Assembly (NCBI RefSeq): GCF_016591715.1
Contig: NZ_AP024109.1
Coordinates: forward strand, 4,340,001-4,404,000
Source of the DNA: Mesorhizobium sp. J8
Lineage (GTDB): Bacteria; Pseudomonadota; Alphaproteobacteria; Rhizobiales; Rhizobiaceae
Length of the DNA: 64,000 bases
Reading direction: 5' to 3'
Shown here: one piece after another, positions 50,060-58,043 of the stretch
Layout of the letters: each line of letters begins with the position of its first letter
Position numbering within the stretch: position 1 is the stretch's first letter
Made by a program: the position numbers and the translations under genes
Notes under the pieces: generated by a model
The model's database searches: none
What the model saw: only the letters and a program-made list of their open reading frames with translations
Told to the model about the DNA's origin: nothing

Positions 50060-51075
50060 CAGCCGCCATCCCCGCCATTGTCCGACGGCTCCAGCAGCAG
50101 GACGTCGATGTCGCGCTCGGGATAAAAATCCTTCGCGGTGATCTCGAACGTCGTCGGCCCGACCTTTTTGACATTGTCGCCGCAGAAGGAGACGAGGTTC
50201 TTGGGACTGCCTTTGTCGATGGTCAGCTTGAAGTTGCCGATGGTGCCGGATGCCCAGTTGCCTCCCGTCGTGAGGATGTAGGCGATCCGGCTCTCGTAAT
50301 ATTTCGGGTAGCCGTCGGGATTTTCCTTCGCGGCCTTGCGCACCGCGTTCTCGAACGCGCCGTCCATGCAGTAGCGGGTCTTGTAGGCACTGTATTGCGG
50401 GTCCTGGAACTGGCCCTCGGAAAAAAAGCTGACCGAGGAAGTGCCGCCGACGCTTGGCTTGTAGCGGTGCGAGACATGGACCTCCTTGTTGGCCGGAAAG
50501 GTCGAGCGCCACCAGTAGGTCGAGCGCAATTGCCAGAAGGGCACATAGGCGGTCTGCATGCCCGAGCCGTCATCGGCGGTATCCTCGATGATGATGCCGC
50601 GGTCTTCCCAGTCCTTGGTGACATCCTTGGGCAGTTTCGCCAGCGCCGCCTTGGCGGCATCGCCGAACGGATAGAGCGGCACGTTCTGGGCCTTGAGGTC
50701 GGCGGTGATGTCGATACCCAGCGCAAACGCCCTCTGCTCGAGCTGCGGCTTGGCATCGACGCCGTCGATCGTCACCTCGAAGCCGAGGAAATTATCGCTC
50801 TGAGCTTCCGGGATCGCCGGCATCTCGTTGGGATCGCCTTCGATGTCGGGCATCGGGAATGCGACGATGGAGCTGACATCCTTGTCGGTGTTGTTGCGGA
50901 AGACATAGTCGACGGTCACCTTCTCCGGCGAGATGAAAAGATCTTCGCTCTGCATGGCGACGGCGTCGCTGCGCGACAGGATCAGCCCGCCTGTGCCGAG
51001 TTCGGCGACGGAATCATTGGCGAAGGCCGGAGCGGCTGTTATTGCCAGTGCTGCGGTCAGTACGGTGCGTAACAT
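50059..51075 (-). CDS. DUF4424 family exported protein
   Basis: The 338-residue protein has a clear signal peptide (MLRTVLTAALAITAAPAFA). The mature part matches the DUF4424 pattern as I recall it: VAELGTGGLILSRSDAVAM at its start, then VDYVFRNNTDKDVSSIVAFP, an ISVRHRYKPSVGG-like stretch (HVSHRYKPSVGGTSSV), and paired Cys residues in the second half (RYCMDGAF and SFCGDNVKK). No enzymatic motif is visible and function is unknown. Its stop overlaps the folA start by one base, so it probably shares a transcript with folA. Confidence 0.8.
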   Translation of the reverse strand: MLRTVLTAALAITAAPAFANDSVAELGTGGLILSRSDAVAMQSEDLFISPEKVTVDYVFRNNTDKDVSSIVAFPMPDIEGDPNEMPAIPEAQSDNFLGFEVTIDGVDAKPQLEQRAFALGIDITADLKAQNVPLYPFGDAAKAALAKLPKDVTKDWEDRGIIIEDTADDGSGMQTAYVPFWQLRSTYWWRSTFPANKEVHVSHRYKPSVGGTSSVSFFSEGQFQDPQYSAYKTRYCMDGAFENAVRKAAKENPDGYPKYYESRIAYILTTGGNWASGTIGNFKLTIDKGSPKNLVSFCGDNVKKVGPTTFEITAKDFYPERDIDVLLLEPSDNGGDGG

Positions 51076-51216
51076 GGACCCCTCCTCTGTGCCGCGATAC
51101 CGGGATCAGCCGGATGCTCTCTTCCATCTACCGTTTCAAGGTAGCGTTTCAAAGCCCTTCGTCGCCGGCTGCGGGTACTTCTGGACACCGCGCCGCCGAT
51201 CGGGCAGGAGATCGCC

Positions 51217-51981
51217 ATGCGCAAGCTCCTCGTCATCGGCATCGGCGCCGGCAATCCCGACCACATGACGGTACAGGCCATCGGCGGCCTGAACCGCGCC
51301 GACGTGCTGTTCATTCCCGACAAGGGAACGAAGAAGAACGATCTTGCCGATTTGCGCCGGCAGATCTGCGACCGCTTCGTCACCAATCCGAAGTCGCGCC
51401 GGGTCGAGTTCGACGTGCCGGTTCGGGCCGAGCCGACATCGTCTTACCGGACGACCGTCGACGACTGGCACGAGGCGATCGCGGAGATCTACGAGACCTT
51501 GATCCGCGACGAGCTTGCCGAAGACGGCTGCGGCGCCTTCCTGATCTGGGGCGACCCGTCGCTCTATGACAGCGCGCTGCGTATCCTCGAACGCGTCCGC
51601 CTGAGGGGCAATGTCGGTTTCGAGCTCGAAGTCATCCCCGGCATCACCGCGATCCAGGCGCTGGCCGCCGCCCACGCGACCGCGCTCAACCGGATCGGCG
51701 ATTCGATCCTCGTGACGACCGGTCGTCGACTGACGGAGGAAGGACTGCCCGCCAATGCAGGTTCCACGGTCGTCATGCTCGACGGCAAATGCGCCTTCAA
51801 CACGCTGGCCGACAAGGATGTCCTCATCCAATGGGGCGCTTATCTCGGCACGCCGGACGAAATCGTCATCTCCGGCCGCTTGGGCGATGTCGGCGCCGAG
51901 ATCGAGAAAGTCCGCGAGGAAGCCCGGCGCAGGAAGGGCTGGATCATGGATACCTATCTGCTGAGGAAATTAGGGGAGTAA
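51217..51981 (+). CDS. cobF: Precorrin-6A synthase (deacetylating)
   Basis: CobF methylates C-1 and removes acetate in the aerobic cobalamin pathway, using S-adenosylmethionine. The 254-residue tetrapyrrole methylase shows LLVIGIGAGNPDHMTVQA at the start, then FIPDKGTKKNDL, FLIWGDPSLYDS, VIPGITAIQALAAAH and a C-terminal methylase half. No other cob gene is in the window, so it is separated from the main cluster. Its last codons (TTA-GGG-GAG-TAA) already belong to an octamer repeat. No B12 riboswitch motif was found upstream. Confidence 0.94.
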   Translation: MRKLLVIGIGAGNPDHMTVQAIGGLNRADVLFIPDKGTKKNDLADLRRQICDRFVTNPKSRRVEFDVPVRAEPTSSYRTTVDDWHEAIAEIYETLIRDELAEDGCGAFLIWGDPSLYDSALRILERVRLRGNVGFELEVIPGITAIQALAAAHATALNRIGDSILVTTGRRLTEEGLPANAGSTVVMLDGKCAFNTLADKDVLIQWGAYLGTPDEIVISGRLGDVGAEIEKVREEARRRKGWIMDTYLLRKLGE

Positions 51982-52138
51982 GGGAGTAGGGCAGTAAGGC
52001 AATAGGGACCGCGCACATCGCGTGCGAGAGAATTCCAGGACGTCACATCCTACTGCCCTACTGCCCTACTGCCCTACTGCCCTACTGCCCTACTGCCCTA
52101 CTGCCCTACTGCCCTCCTGCCCTACTGCCCTCCTGCCT
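51970..52138. repeat. Octamer tandem repeats in inverted arrays (Brucella HOOF-Print unit)
   Basis: The right array is TACTGCCC, eight perfect copies from 52051 to 52114, then three variant copies to 52138. The left array (about 51972-52005) has four imperfect copies of its reverse complement, including GGGCAGTA. The arrays are separated by about 45 bases. They touch the stop codons of cobF and of the convergent modE-like gene. Confidence 0.92.
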
Positions 52139-52479
52139 CATCCCGCATCGATCTCCGCCTGCAAGGCCTGCATATGCACGGCGGCGGCGGATGAAGCGGC
52201 CCGCTCGATGGCGCGAAACCGGCTGACGACCGCCAAACCCACCGATGTCAGTTGCGCGCCGCCGCCCTTCTTGCCGCCGGTCTGCGCGGCGATCAGAGGC
52301 TTGCCGAAGACGCGGTTCATGTCCTCGACCAGGTCCCAGGCATGCTTGTAGGACATCTCCATGCCGCGCGCCGCGGCCGAGATCGAGCCGAAGGCGGCGA
52401 TCTGCTCGAGAAGCTCGATCTTGCCCGGGCCGATCCGGCCGTCGGGGTCGAGATTTATCCGCAAGCTCAGCGATGGCAT
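52138..52479 (-). CDS. ModE-like regulator, DNA-binding domain only
   Basis: The 113-residue protein equals the N-terminal winged helix of ModE: GRIGPGKIELLEQIAAFGSI then SAAARGMEMSYKHAWDLVEDM, with the wing TGGKKGGGAQLTSVG. ModE of E. coli continues with two molybdate-binding Mop domains, which are absent here. A separate Mop gene is encoded at 55.3 kb. It follows modC on the same strand and likely controls the mod genes. The stop codon abuts the octamer repeat array. Confidence 0.9.
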   Translation of the reverse strand: MPSLSLRINLDPDGRIGPGKIELLEQIAAFGSISAAARGMEMSYKHAWDLVEDMNRVFGKPLIAAQTGGKKGGGAQLTSVGLAVVSRFRAIERAASSAAAVHMQALQAEIDAG

Positions 52480-52522
52480 GTCTTGTCCTCCGCGATCATG
52501 CCGAGATTACCTTCTCTGCCAT

Positions 52523-52557
52523 CATAGCGCTATTCCAAATCAACATAGCGGTATTCA
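52523..52557 (-). promoter_or_regulatory. Direct repeats upstream of the ModE-like gene
   Basis: CATAGCGCTATTC (52523-52535) and CATAGCGGTATTC (52545-52557) repeat with 22-bp spacing, about two helical turns. They lie between the modC stop and the modE-like start and may be an autoregulatory operator. Confidence 0.5.
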
Positions 52558-53670
52558 TCAACCGTCCGCCTCAACCGGCAGCCCTGCCCCGGTCGTCGCG
52601 CTGTCCAAGCTCACCGTCTTGATCACCGCGAACACCTGGCGGCCGAGCGCCAGACGAAGGGTGTGTTTGGACTGTTCGGTGATACGCGCCAGCACGACCG
52701 CGCCATTGCAGTCGATGGCGATTTCCACCGTCGGCCCGATGCCAGGCCTGACGGCCGTGATCATCCCCGCCAGGATGTTGAGCGCGCTGAGGCCGGTCGG
52801 CTTGTCCGTAGCGATCATGACGTCGCGGGCGCGGATGCGCAGCCGCACCATGGCTCCGGCCGGCCGCGCCAGTCGGGGCACGCGTATCTCGCCGGCCTGC
52901 GAGCCGAGCACCGTCATGCCGAAAGCCTCGTCATGGCGCAGGACCTTGGTGTCGAGCACCGCCCCGCCCTCGCCGCGCTCCTCCGCCGGCAGCAGATCCA
53001 GCCGCTGCATGATGGCCTCGGTCGGGCCTGAAGCCACGACCTTGCCTTGCGAAAGCACCACGACGTCGCTGGCCAGCCGCGCCACCTCGGCGACGGAATG
53101 GCTTACATAGACGACCGGGAGCTTCGTCTCGTCGCGCAGCCGTTCGATATAGGGCAGGATCTCGGCCTTGCGCCCCTCGTCGAGCGAGGCGAGCGGCTCG
53201 TCCATCAGAAGCAGTTTCGGGCTGGCAAGCAGCGCGCGGCCGATGGCGACGCGCTGCCTTTCCCCGCCCGACAGTTTCGCCGGCCGCCGGTCGAGCAGAT
53301 GGCCGATGCCGAGCAGCTCGACCACCGCATCCATCCTGGCGTAGCGCTCGGAAGACGGCGTGAACCAGCGGCCGTAGCGCAGATTGCCGGCGACGCTCAT
53401 ATGCGGGAACAGCCGCGCATCCTGGAACACCATGCCGATCCGCCGCTTGTGCATCGGCACGAAGATGCGCGCTTCGGTGTCGGCCAGCACCCGCCCGTCG
53501 ACGGCAATGCGGCCCTTATCCGGGCGGACCAGGCCGGCAATCAGGTTGATCAGGGTCGACTTGCCAGAGCCCGAAGGCCCGAACAGCGCCGTCAGCCGGC
53601 CCGTGCTCTCGAAACGCGCTTCCAAGGCGAAGTCGCCGAGCCGATGGTGGATATCGACCGAGAGCGTCAT
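52558..53670 (-). CDS. modC: Molybdate ABC transporter ATP-binding protein
   Basis: The 370-residue ATPase has Walker A ([18 protein letters not shown], about 30-47), signature LSGGERQRVAIGRALL and Walker B LLLMDEPLASLDEGRK. The C-terminal TOBE/Mop region from about 290 contains RIRARDVMIATDKPTGLSALN, the motif that marks ModC among ABC ATPases. It powers molybdate import through ModB. Its start overlaps the modB stop by four bases in the modA-modB-modC operon. Confidence 0.96.
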   Translation of the reverse strand: MTLSVDIHHRLGDFALEARFESTGRLTALFGPSGSGKSTLINLIAGLVRPDKGRIAVDGRVLADTEARIFVPMHKRRIGMVFQDARLFPHMSVAGNLRYGRWFTPSSERYARMDAVVELLGIGHLLDRRPAKLSGGERQRVAIGRALLASPKLLLMDEPLASLDEGRKAEILPYIERLRDETKLPVVYVSHSVAEVARLASDVVVLSQGKVVASGPTEAIMQRLDLLPAEERGEGGAVLDTKVLRHDEAFGMTVLGSQAGEIRVPRLARPAGAMVRLRIRARDVMIATDKPTGLSALNILAGMITAVRPGIGPTVEIAIDCNGAVVLARITEQSKHTLRLALGRQVFAVIKTVSLDSATTGAGLPVEADG

Positions 53671-54371
53671 TCGATGTCCATCCGCCGGCCGACGCGCCGC
53701 GCCAGCACTTCCGAGGCGATAAGCGCGACCATCGAGATGGCGATCGAGATCAGCGTCAGCCTGAGCGCGCCTTCGTCGCCGCCGGGCACCTGCGTGAAAG
53801 TGTAGATGGCCGAAGGCAGCGTCTGCGTTTCATTGGGGATGTTGGAGACGAAGGTGATGGTGGCGCCGAACTCGCCCATCGCCTTGGCGAAGGAAAGGAT
53901 CGCCCCGGCGATCAGGCCCGGCAGGATCAGCGGCAGCGTGATGGTGGCGAACACCCAGAGCGGGTTGGCGCCGAGCGTGCCGGCGGCGGCTTCCATTCTG
54001 CGGTCGACCGCCTCGATCGACAGCCGGATCGCCCGCACCATCAGCGGAAAGCCCATGACCCCGCAGGCCAATGCCGCGCCCGTCCAGCGGAACGAGAAGA
54101 CGATGCCGAAATGCTCGGCCAGGAAGGCGCCGGCCGGGCCGCGCCGGCCAAAGGTGAGTAGGAGCAGGTAGCCGGTCACCACCGGCGGCAGGATCAACGG
54201 CAGGTGCACCAGCCCGTTGAGCAGCGTCTTGCCCCAGAAGCGCCCACGCGCGAGCAGAAGCGCAAGCAAGATGCCGGGCGGCAGGCTGGCAATCATCGCC
54301 ACCATCGCCACCTTGATCGACAGCCGGACCGCATTCCATTCGTCGGGAGTGAGGTCCAGCAGCCAGTTCAT
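53667..54371 (-). CDS. modB: Molybdate ABC transporter permease
   Basis: The 234-residue inner membrane protein has five or six hydrophobic segments and the permease motif GRRGPAGAFLAEHFGI, followed by the EAA loop AAAGTLGANPLWVFATITLP and ETQTLPSAIYTFTQ near the C-terminus, as in ModB. It forms the molybdate channel with ModC. It starts 22 bases after the modA stop. Confidence 0.95.
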   Translation of the reverse strand: MNWLLDLTPDEWNAVRLSIKVAMVAMIASLPPGILLALLLARGRFWGKTLLNGLVHLPLILPPVVTGYLLLLTFGRRGPAGAFLAEHFGIVFSFRWTGAALACGVMGFPLMVRAIRLSIEAVDRRMEAAAGTLGANPLWVFATITLPLILPGLIAGAILSFAKAMGEFGATITFVSNIPNETQTLPSAIYTFTQVPGGDEGALRLTLISIAISMVALIASEVLARRVGRRMDIE

Positions 54372-54393
54372 GTCAGTGTTTGCGCGGTCTTTC

Positions 54394-55188
54394 TCAGTTG
54401 CTCGGCGCGAGCACCGTAAAACCCTGCTCCTTGAAGAGCTCGGCGGCCTTGGCCGACTCGACGCATTTCAGGAAGGCAGCCGTATCCTTGTCCTTCGAAT
54501 CGGCGGTCTGGGCAATCGGGTAGATGATTGGCGGGTGCGAATCTTCCGGGAAGGTGCCGACCACCTTGACGCCTTTCTCGGCATGCGCGTCGGTGGCGTA
54601 GACGATGCCCAGCGCCGCCTCGCCCGTCGACACCAGCTTCAACGCTGCACGCACATTCTCGGCCTGCGCGACCTTGCCCTCGACCGACGGCCAGACGCCC
54701 AACGATTCCAGCGCCGCCTTGCCGTATTTGCCGGCGGGTACGGCCTTGAAATCGCCCATGGCAAGCTTGCCGTCGCCGATCAGTTTGGCAAGGTCGAAGC
54801 TTTTCTCGACTTTGGTCTCGACTTTGGAGTCCTTCGGGGCCACGAGCACGATCTGGTTACCGAGCAGCTTCACTTCGGTGTCCGGCTTGGTCAGCTTCTT
54901 GTCGGAGAGATATTTCATCCAGTCGAGGTCGGCCGATACGAAGACGTCGGCCGGCGCGCCGCCTTCGATCTGCTTGGCCAGAGCCGAGCTTGCCGCGTAG
55001 GAAATGGTGGCGGCTTCGCCGACTTCCGGCTCGCAGGCTTTGTTGACAGCGTCGAGCGCATCCTTGAGGCTCGCCGCGGCGAACACGACGACCTTGCCGT
55101 CGGCATGGGCCGCCGGCACCGCAGCCATCAGCATTGCCGTGAAACCTCCAAGAGCGATCGCCTTCAACCCGAAACCCTTGCCCGTCAT
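54394..55188 (-). CDS. modA: Molybdate-binding periplasmic protein
   Basis: The 264-residue precursor has a signal peptide (MTGKGFGLKAIALGGF to AAHA). The mature protein starts VVVFAAASLKDALDAVN, then SYAASSALAKQIEGGAPADVFVSAD, AVPAGKYGKAAL, and GIVYATDAHAEKGVKVVG, all ModA hallmarks for oxyanion binding. ATG 55188 has GGGAGAG 6 bases upstream; the frame extends further upstream but without a ribosome site. It is first in modABC and divergent from mop. Confidence 0.96.
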   Translation of the reverse strand: MTGKGFGLKAIALGGFTAMLMAAVPAAHADGKVVVFAAASLKDALDAVNKACEPEVGEAATISYAASSALAKQIEGGAPADVFVSADLDWMKYLSDKKLTKPDTEVKLLGNQIVLVAPKDSKVETKVEKSFDLAKLIGDGKLAMGDFKAVPAGKYGKAALESLGVWPSVEGKVAQAENVRAALKLVSTGEAALGIVYATDAHAEKGVKVVGTFPEDSHPPIIYPIAQTADSKDKDTAAFLKCVESAKAAELFKEQGFTVLAPSN

Positions 55189-55233
55189 GAAGTCTCTCCC
55201 TGGTTTCAAATCCGTTCGGCTCAAGGCCTCAGA

Positions 55234-55246
55234 CCGATATATCCGG
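55234..55246. promoter_or_regulatory. Dyad in the modA-mop divergent promoter
   Basis: CCGATATATCCGG contains the palindrome GATATATC and lies between divergent modA and mop. ModE boxes are TATA-rich dyads, so this is a candidate operator or -10 region. Confidence 0.45.
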
Positions 55247-55341
55247 ATGAACATAACAAGGAAAGGCCTTTTGCCTGTCGCGGCATTGTGCGCCGGCGTT
55301 GTCTCGGCCTACGATGGATGCGAAGCGCAAAGGAGAGACGG

Positions 55342-55551
55342 ATGAAGATCAGCGCCCGCAATATCCTGAAGGGTAAGGTGACCGAGATCGTCAAGGGAGC
55401 GACCACCTCGCATGTCAGGATCGACATCGGAGGCGGCGTCATCGTCACCTCCTCGATCACCAACGAGGCGGTCGCCGATCTTGCGCTCGAAAAAGGCAAG
55501 CAGGCCTATGCGGTGATCAAGGCCTCGGACGTCATGGTCGGCACCGACTGA
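55342..55551 (+). CDS. mop: Molbindin (single Mop/TOBE domain)
   Basis: The 69-residue protein is one Mop domain: MKISARNILKGKVTEIVKGA, then VRIDIGGGVIVTSSITNEAV and AYAVIKASDVMVGTD. Molbindins bind molybdate in oligomers for storage or signalling. It is divergent from modA, with AAGGAGAG before the ATG. Since the local ModE-like protein lacks Mop domains, this protein could provide molybdate sensing in trans. A TGAGCC/GGCTCA hairpin joins its stop to the convergent thyA stop. Confidence 0.94.
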   Translation: MKISARNILKGKVTEIVKGATTSHVRIDIGGGVIVTSSITNEAVADLALEKGKQAYAVIKASDVMVGTD

Positions 55552-55564
55552 GCCGAAGGCTGGC

Positions 55565-56359
55565 TCATACCGCGATTGGCGCCTTGATGTTGGCATCCGC
55601 GAAATAATTTTCGAGGCGGAAATCCTCGAAGCGGAAAGCGAAGAGGTCCTTCACCTCCGGATTGATCCACATCGTCGGCAGAGCCTTGGGCGTGCGCCGC
55701 ATCTGCTCGCGCGCCTGCTCGAAATGGTTCGAATAAAGATGCGCGTCGCCGAGCGTGTGCACGAAGTCGCCGGGCTTCAGCCCGGTCACCTGCGCCACCA
55801 TCATGGTGAGCAGGGCATAGGAAGCTATGTTGAACGGGACGCCGAGGAAGATGTCGCCAGAGCGCTGGTAAAGCTGGCAGGAGAGCCGGCCTTCCGAAAC
55901 ATAGAACTGGAACAGGCAGTGGCAGGGCGGCAGCGCCATCGCCTCGACCTCGGCCGGATTCCAGGCCGAGACGATCAGCCGGCGCGAGTTGGGATTCCGC
56001 CGTATCTCCTTCAAAAGGCCCGCGATCTGGTCGATCTCGCCACCATGCCCGTCCGGCCAGGAGCGCCACTGCTTGCCATAGACCGGGCCGAGATCGCCGT
56101 TCTCGTCGGCCCATTCGTCCCAGATGGTGACGCCGTTGTCGTTGAGATATTTGATGTTGGTGTCGCCGGCCAGGAACCACAGAAGCTCGTGGATGATCGA
56201 CTTCAGATGCAGCTTCTTGGTGGTTGTGACCGGAAAGCCGCGCGAAAGGTCGAAGCGCATCTGGTAGCCGAACACCGAGCGCGTGCCGGTGCCGGTGCGG
56301 TCGCCGCGGTCGACGCCGTTCTCCAGCACATGCTTCAACAGGTCGAGATATTGGCGCAT
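55565..56359 (-). CDS. thyA: Thymidylate synthase
   Basis: ThyA methylates dUMP to dTMP with methylenetetrahydrofolate. The 264-residue length equals that of E. coli ThyA. Motifs are [54 protein letters not shown], the catalytic Cys in [12 protein letters not shown], and [14 protein letters not shown] begin at [10 protein letters not shown]; ten more codons are open upstream. folA lies about 5.5 kb away on the same strand, separated by the molybdenum block. Confidence 0.97.
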   Translation of the reverse strand: MRQYLDLLKHVLENGVDRGDRTGTGTRSVFGYQMRFDLSRGFPVTTTKKLHLKSIIHELLWFLAGDTNIKYLNDNGVTIWDEWADENGDLGPVYGKQWRSWPDGHGGEIDQIAGLLKEIRRNPNSRRLIVSAWNPAEVEAMALPPCHCLFQFYVSEGRLSCQLYQRSGDIFLGVPFNIASYALLTMMVAQVTGLKPGDFVHTLGDAHLYSNHFEQAREQMRRTPKALPTMWINPEVKDLFAFRFEDFRLENYFADANIKAPIAV

Positions 56360-56462
56360 CGGTTTCGCCTCGATTCGGGTGACAGCCAATCATACCCGAC
56401 CGACAGCCCGTCGAACACCGCAAAGCAGGCCGCGGATGTGGATCGCGCCAAAAGTCCACGGT

Positions 56463-56484
56463 GCCGGCACGGTTGCGTGCCGGC
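56463..56484 (-). terminator. Hairpin downstream of the DUF2853 gene
   Basis: GCCGGCAC-GGTTGC-GTGCCGGC is a perfect 8-bp stem located 17 bases past the DUF2853 stop, on the side toward thyA. A short TTTT follows on the minus strand. Confidence 0.6.
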
Positions 56485-56500
56485 TGCGGAACGTACGGCC

Positions 56501-56812
56501 TCAGAGGGAGCCGAGTTTGCCGAGATCCTTGGCGACCAGATAATAGAAGGTCACGCGGCTCTTGGTGTTGTCGGCATGCATCGCCTTGCAGGTCTTCTCG
56601 ATCGCCGCGTTGGCTTTTGCGGCATCGGCAACGCCGAGCTTCTTGCCGATCCAGTTCTCCCGCACGCGGTCGAGTTCCTTCGGGTCGGTGCAGGAGACCA
56701 GCGAGGAATCGCGGTTCCTGAGCGCAATGCCCAAATGTTTGACGATCTTATCGACCGCGTCGGCGCTGGCGCCGGCATCGTATTTCTTCACATCCGCAAG
56801 ATAGTCGGCCAT
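56501..56812 (-). CDS. DUF2853 family protein
   Basis: The 103-residue protein starts MADYLADVKKYD and continues AVDKIVKHLGIALRNRDSSL, LDRVRENWIGKKLGV and SRVTFYYLVAKDLGKL, the pattern of the DUF2853 family found mainly in alphaproteobacteria. It appears to be a compact helical cytosolic protein. Function is unknown. It stands alone between thyA and ssrA. The frame extends 20 codons upstream, but the internal ATG fits family length. Confidence 0.85.
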   Translation of the reverse strand: MADYLADVKKYDAGASADAVDKIVKHLGIALRNRDSSLVSCTDPKELDRVRENWIGKKLGVADAAKANAAIEKTCKAMHADNTKSRVTFYYLVAKDLGKLGSL

Positions 56813-57014
56813 CGAACTTCCCCTCGTCGGCGCCACGGATCCGGTCGATGAGGGTTGTGGCGCGCCGCGCAACCTGTGCGCTAGGTCAGAGACTCCTCAC
56901 CGGGAGCGAGATTTGATTGAGTAGGCGCGCAAGTCAACCCTTGGCTGCACAGTTTGGCATAACCGGATAAGCGCCGGTTTGGCCTTTATTTTTCCCTCAC
57001 CGCTCCCTATATTC

Positions 57015-57345
57015 GCTTCGTCGGCTTGACCGACTATGGCGATAAACAGGCGATGAAATAAGCCGTTCGGACCCGGGGGCGGTACCCGGCGCCTCCACCA
57101 AAAACCGCTCTGGCTGATGGAGCGGCTTTTGCTGGGGGCGAAATAGGATCGACGAAGGTGTAAAGATCGTACTTTCGCCCGGCATTGTACCACCGTCATC
57201 GGGCTAAACTTATAGTTGCCAACGACAACTATGCGGAAGCTCGTCTCGCTGCTTAATGCGGCGCGAACGCTTCAAATCAAGTCCTAGCGGTTCGCACTTC
57301 TAGGCGGGGTTCGGAGGTACCTGGCAACAGAAACCTCCACCTTCC
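57015..57345 (+). ncRNA. ssrA: Two-piece (permuted) transfer-messenger RNA
   Basis: tmRNA rescues stalled ribosomes and tags the product. The acceptor piece comes first and ends in CCA at 57098-57100. A 33-base spacer follows, then the coding piece starts GGGGGCGAAATAGGATCGAC at 57134. GGGGGCG (57134-57140) pairs with CGCCTCC (57091-57097) to form the 7-bp acceptor stem across the two pieces. The tag frame at 57218-57256 reads ANDNYAEARLAA and then TAA. A T-arm CCGGG/CCCGG encloses GGCGGTA, an atypical loop. Outer ends are approximate. Confidence 0.93.
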
Positions 57346-57441
57346 CCCTTTTTGCTTCTCCCCAAACAACTGACGGCCGAGGCTCGTCCGGCGCTCGATG
57401 CGCGGCGCGCAGCCTTGCCGCTCATCCTCCATGGACAAACG

Positions 57442-57999
57442 ATGCAAAACGATTCCGACCGATTCTTCGTGCTGACCGGAGGCCCCGGCTCCGGCAAGAC
57501 CACGCTGATCGAGGCGCTGCAGGCCCAGGGCCTCGCGACGGCCCCCGAGGCCGGCCGCGGCATCATCCGCGACCAGATGGCCATCGGCGGCCCTGCCCTT
57601 CCCTGGCAGGACCGCGCGCTCTTCGCCGAGCTGATGCTGTCGTGGGAGCTGCGCTCCTGGCAAGCCGCGCATGCCGAGCCCGGTCCGGTCTTCTTCGACC
57701 GCGGCGCGCCAGATACGATCGGCTATCTCAGGCTCTGCGGCCTGCCCGTGCCGGACCACGTCGCAAGCGCGGCGCGAAAATTCCGCTACGCGCGCCGCGT
57801 CTTCGTCGCACCGCCCTGGCCGGAGATCTTCACCCAGGATGAGGAGCGCAAGCAGACGCTCGACGAGGCCGAGCGCACATTCCGTTTCGTGACCGGCGTC
57901 TATGCGGAGCTCGGCTACGAGCTGGTGTCGTTGCCCCTCGCTCCGATCGAGGAGCGGATGCGCTTCGTCATTGATCAGGCGGCGTTGCGACAGACATAA
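57442..57999 (+). CDS. AAA family ATPase/kinase-like protein
   Basis: The 185-residue protein has Walker A FVLTGGPGSGKTTLIEAL (about 8-25), a Walker B-like VFFDRGAPDTIGYL and the C-terminal half EIFTQDEERKQTLDEAERTF. This matches the AAA_28 type of small P-loop ATPases annotated as predicted ATPases in rhizobia. The first in-frame ATG with the right spacing is at 57442; an upstream start would run back into the tmRNA region. The function is unknown. A terminator overlaps its stop codon. Confidence 0.82.
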   Translation: MQNDSDRFFVLTGGPGSGKTTLIEALQAQGLATAPEAGRGIIRDQMAIGGPALPWQDRALFAELMLSWELRSWQAAHAEPGPVFFDRGAPDTIGYLRLCGLPVPDHVASAARKFRYARRVFVAPPWPEIFTQDEERKQTLDEAERTFRFVTGVYAELGYELVSLPLAPIEERMRFVIDQAALRQT

Positions 58000-58024
58000 A
58001 AAGGCCGGGCAGGCCGGCCTTTTT
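57998..58024. terminator. Bidirectional terminator between the AAA ATPase and MFS genes
   Basis: AAAAAGGCCGG and CCGGCCTTTTT form a perfect 11-bp stem around GCAGG, with the T run on both strands. The convergent genes end on either side. Confidence 0.9.
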
Positions 58025-58043
58025 CATGTTGTTTCGAGGCGCC

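Noticed and set aside
51076..51216. Possible cobalamin riboswitch before cobF
   Set aside because: I could not find the B12 box or a matching fold. Only a short CTACC/GGTAG hairpin is present.
52051..52138. Tandem octamers considered as a CRISPR-like array
   Set aside because: There are no spacers and the unit is only 8 bases. It is a simple tandem repeat.
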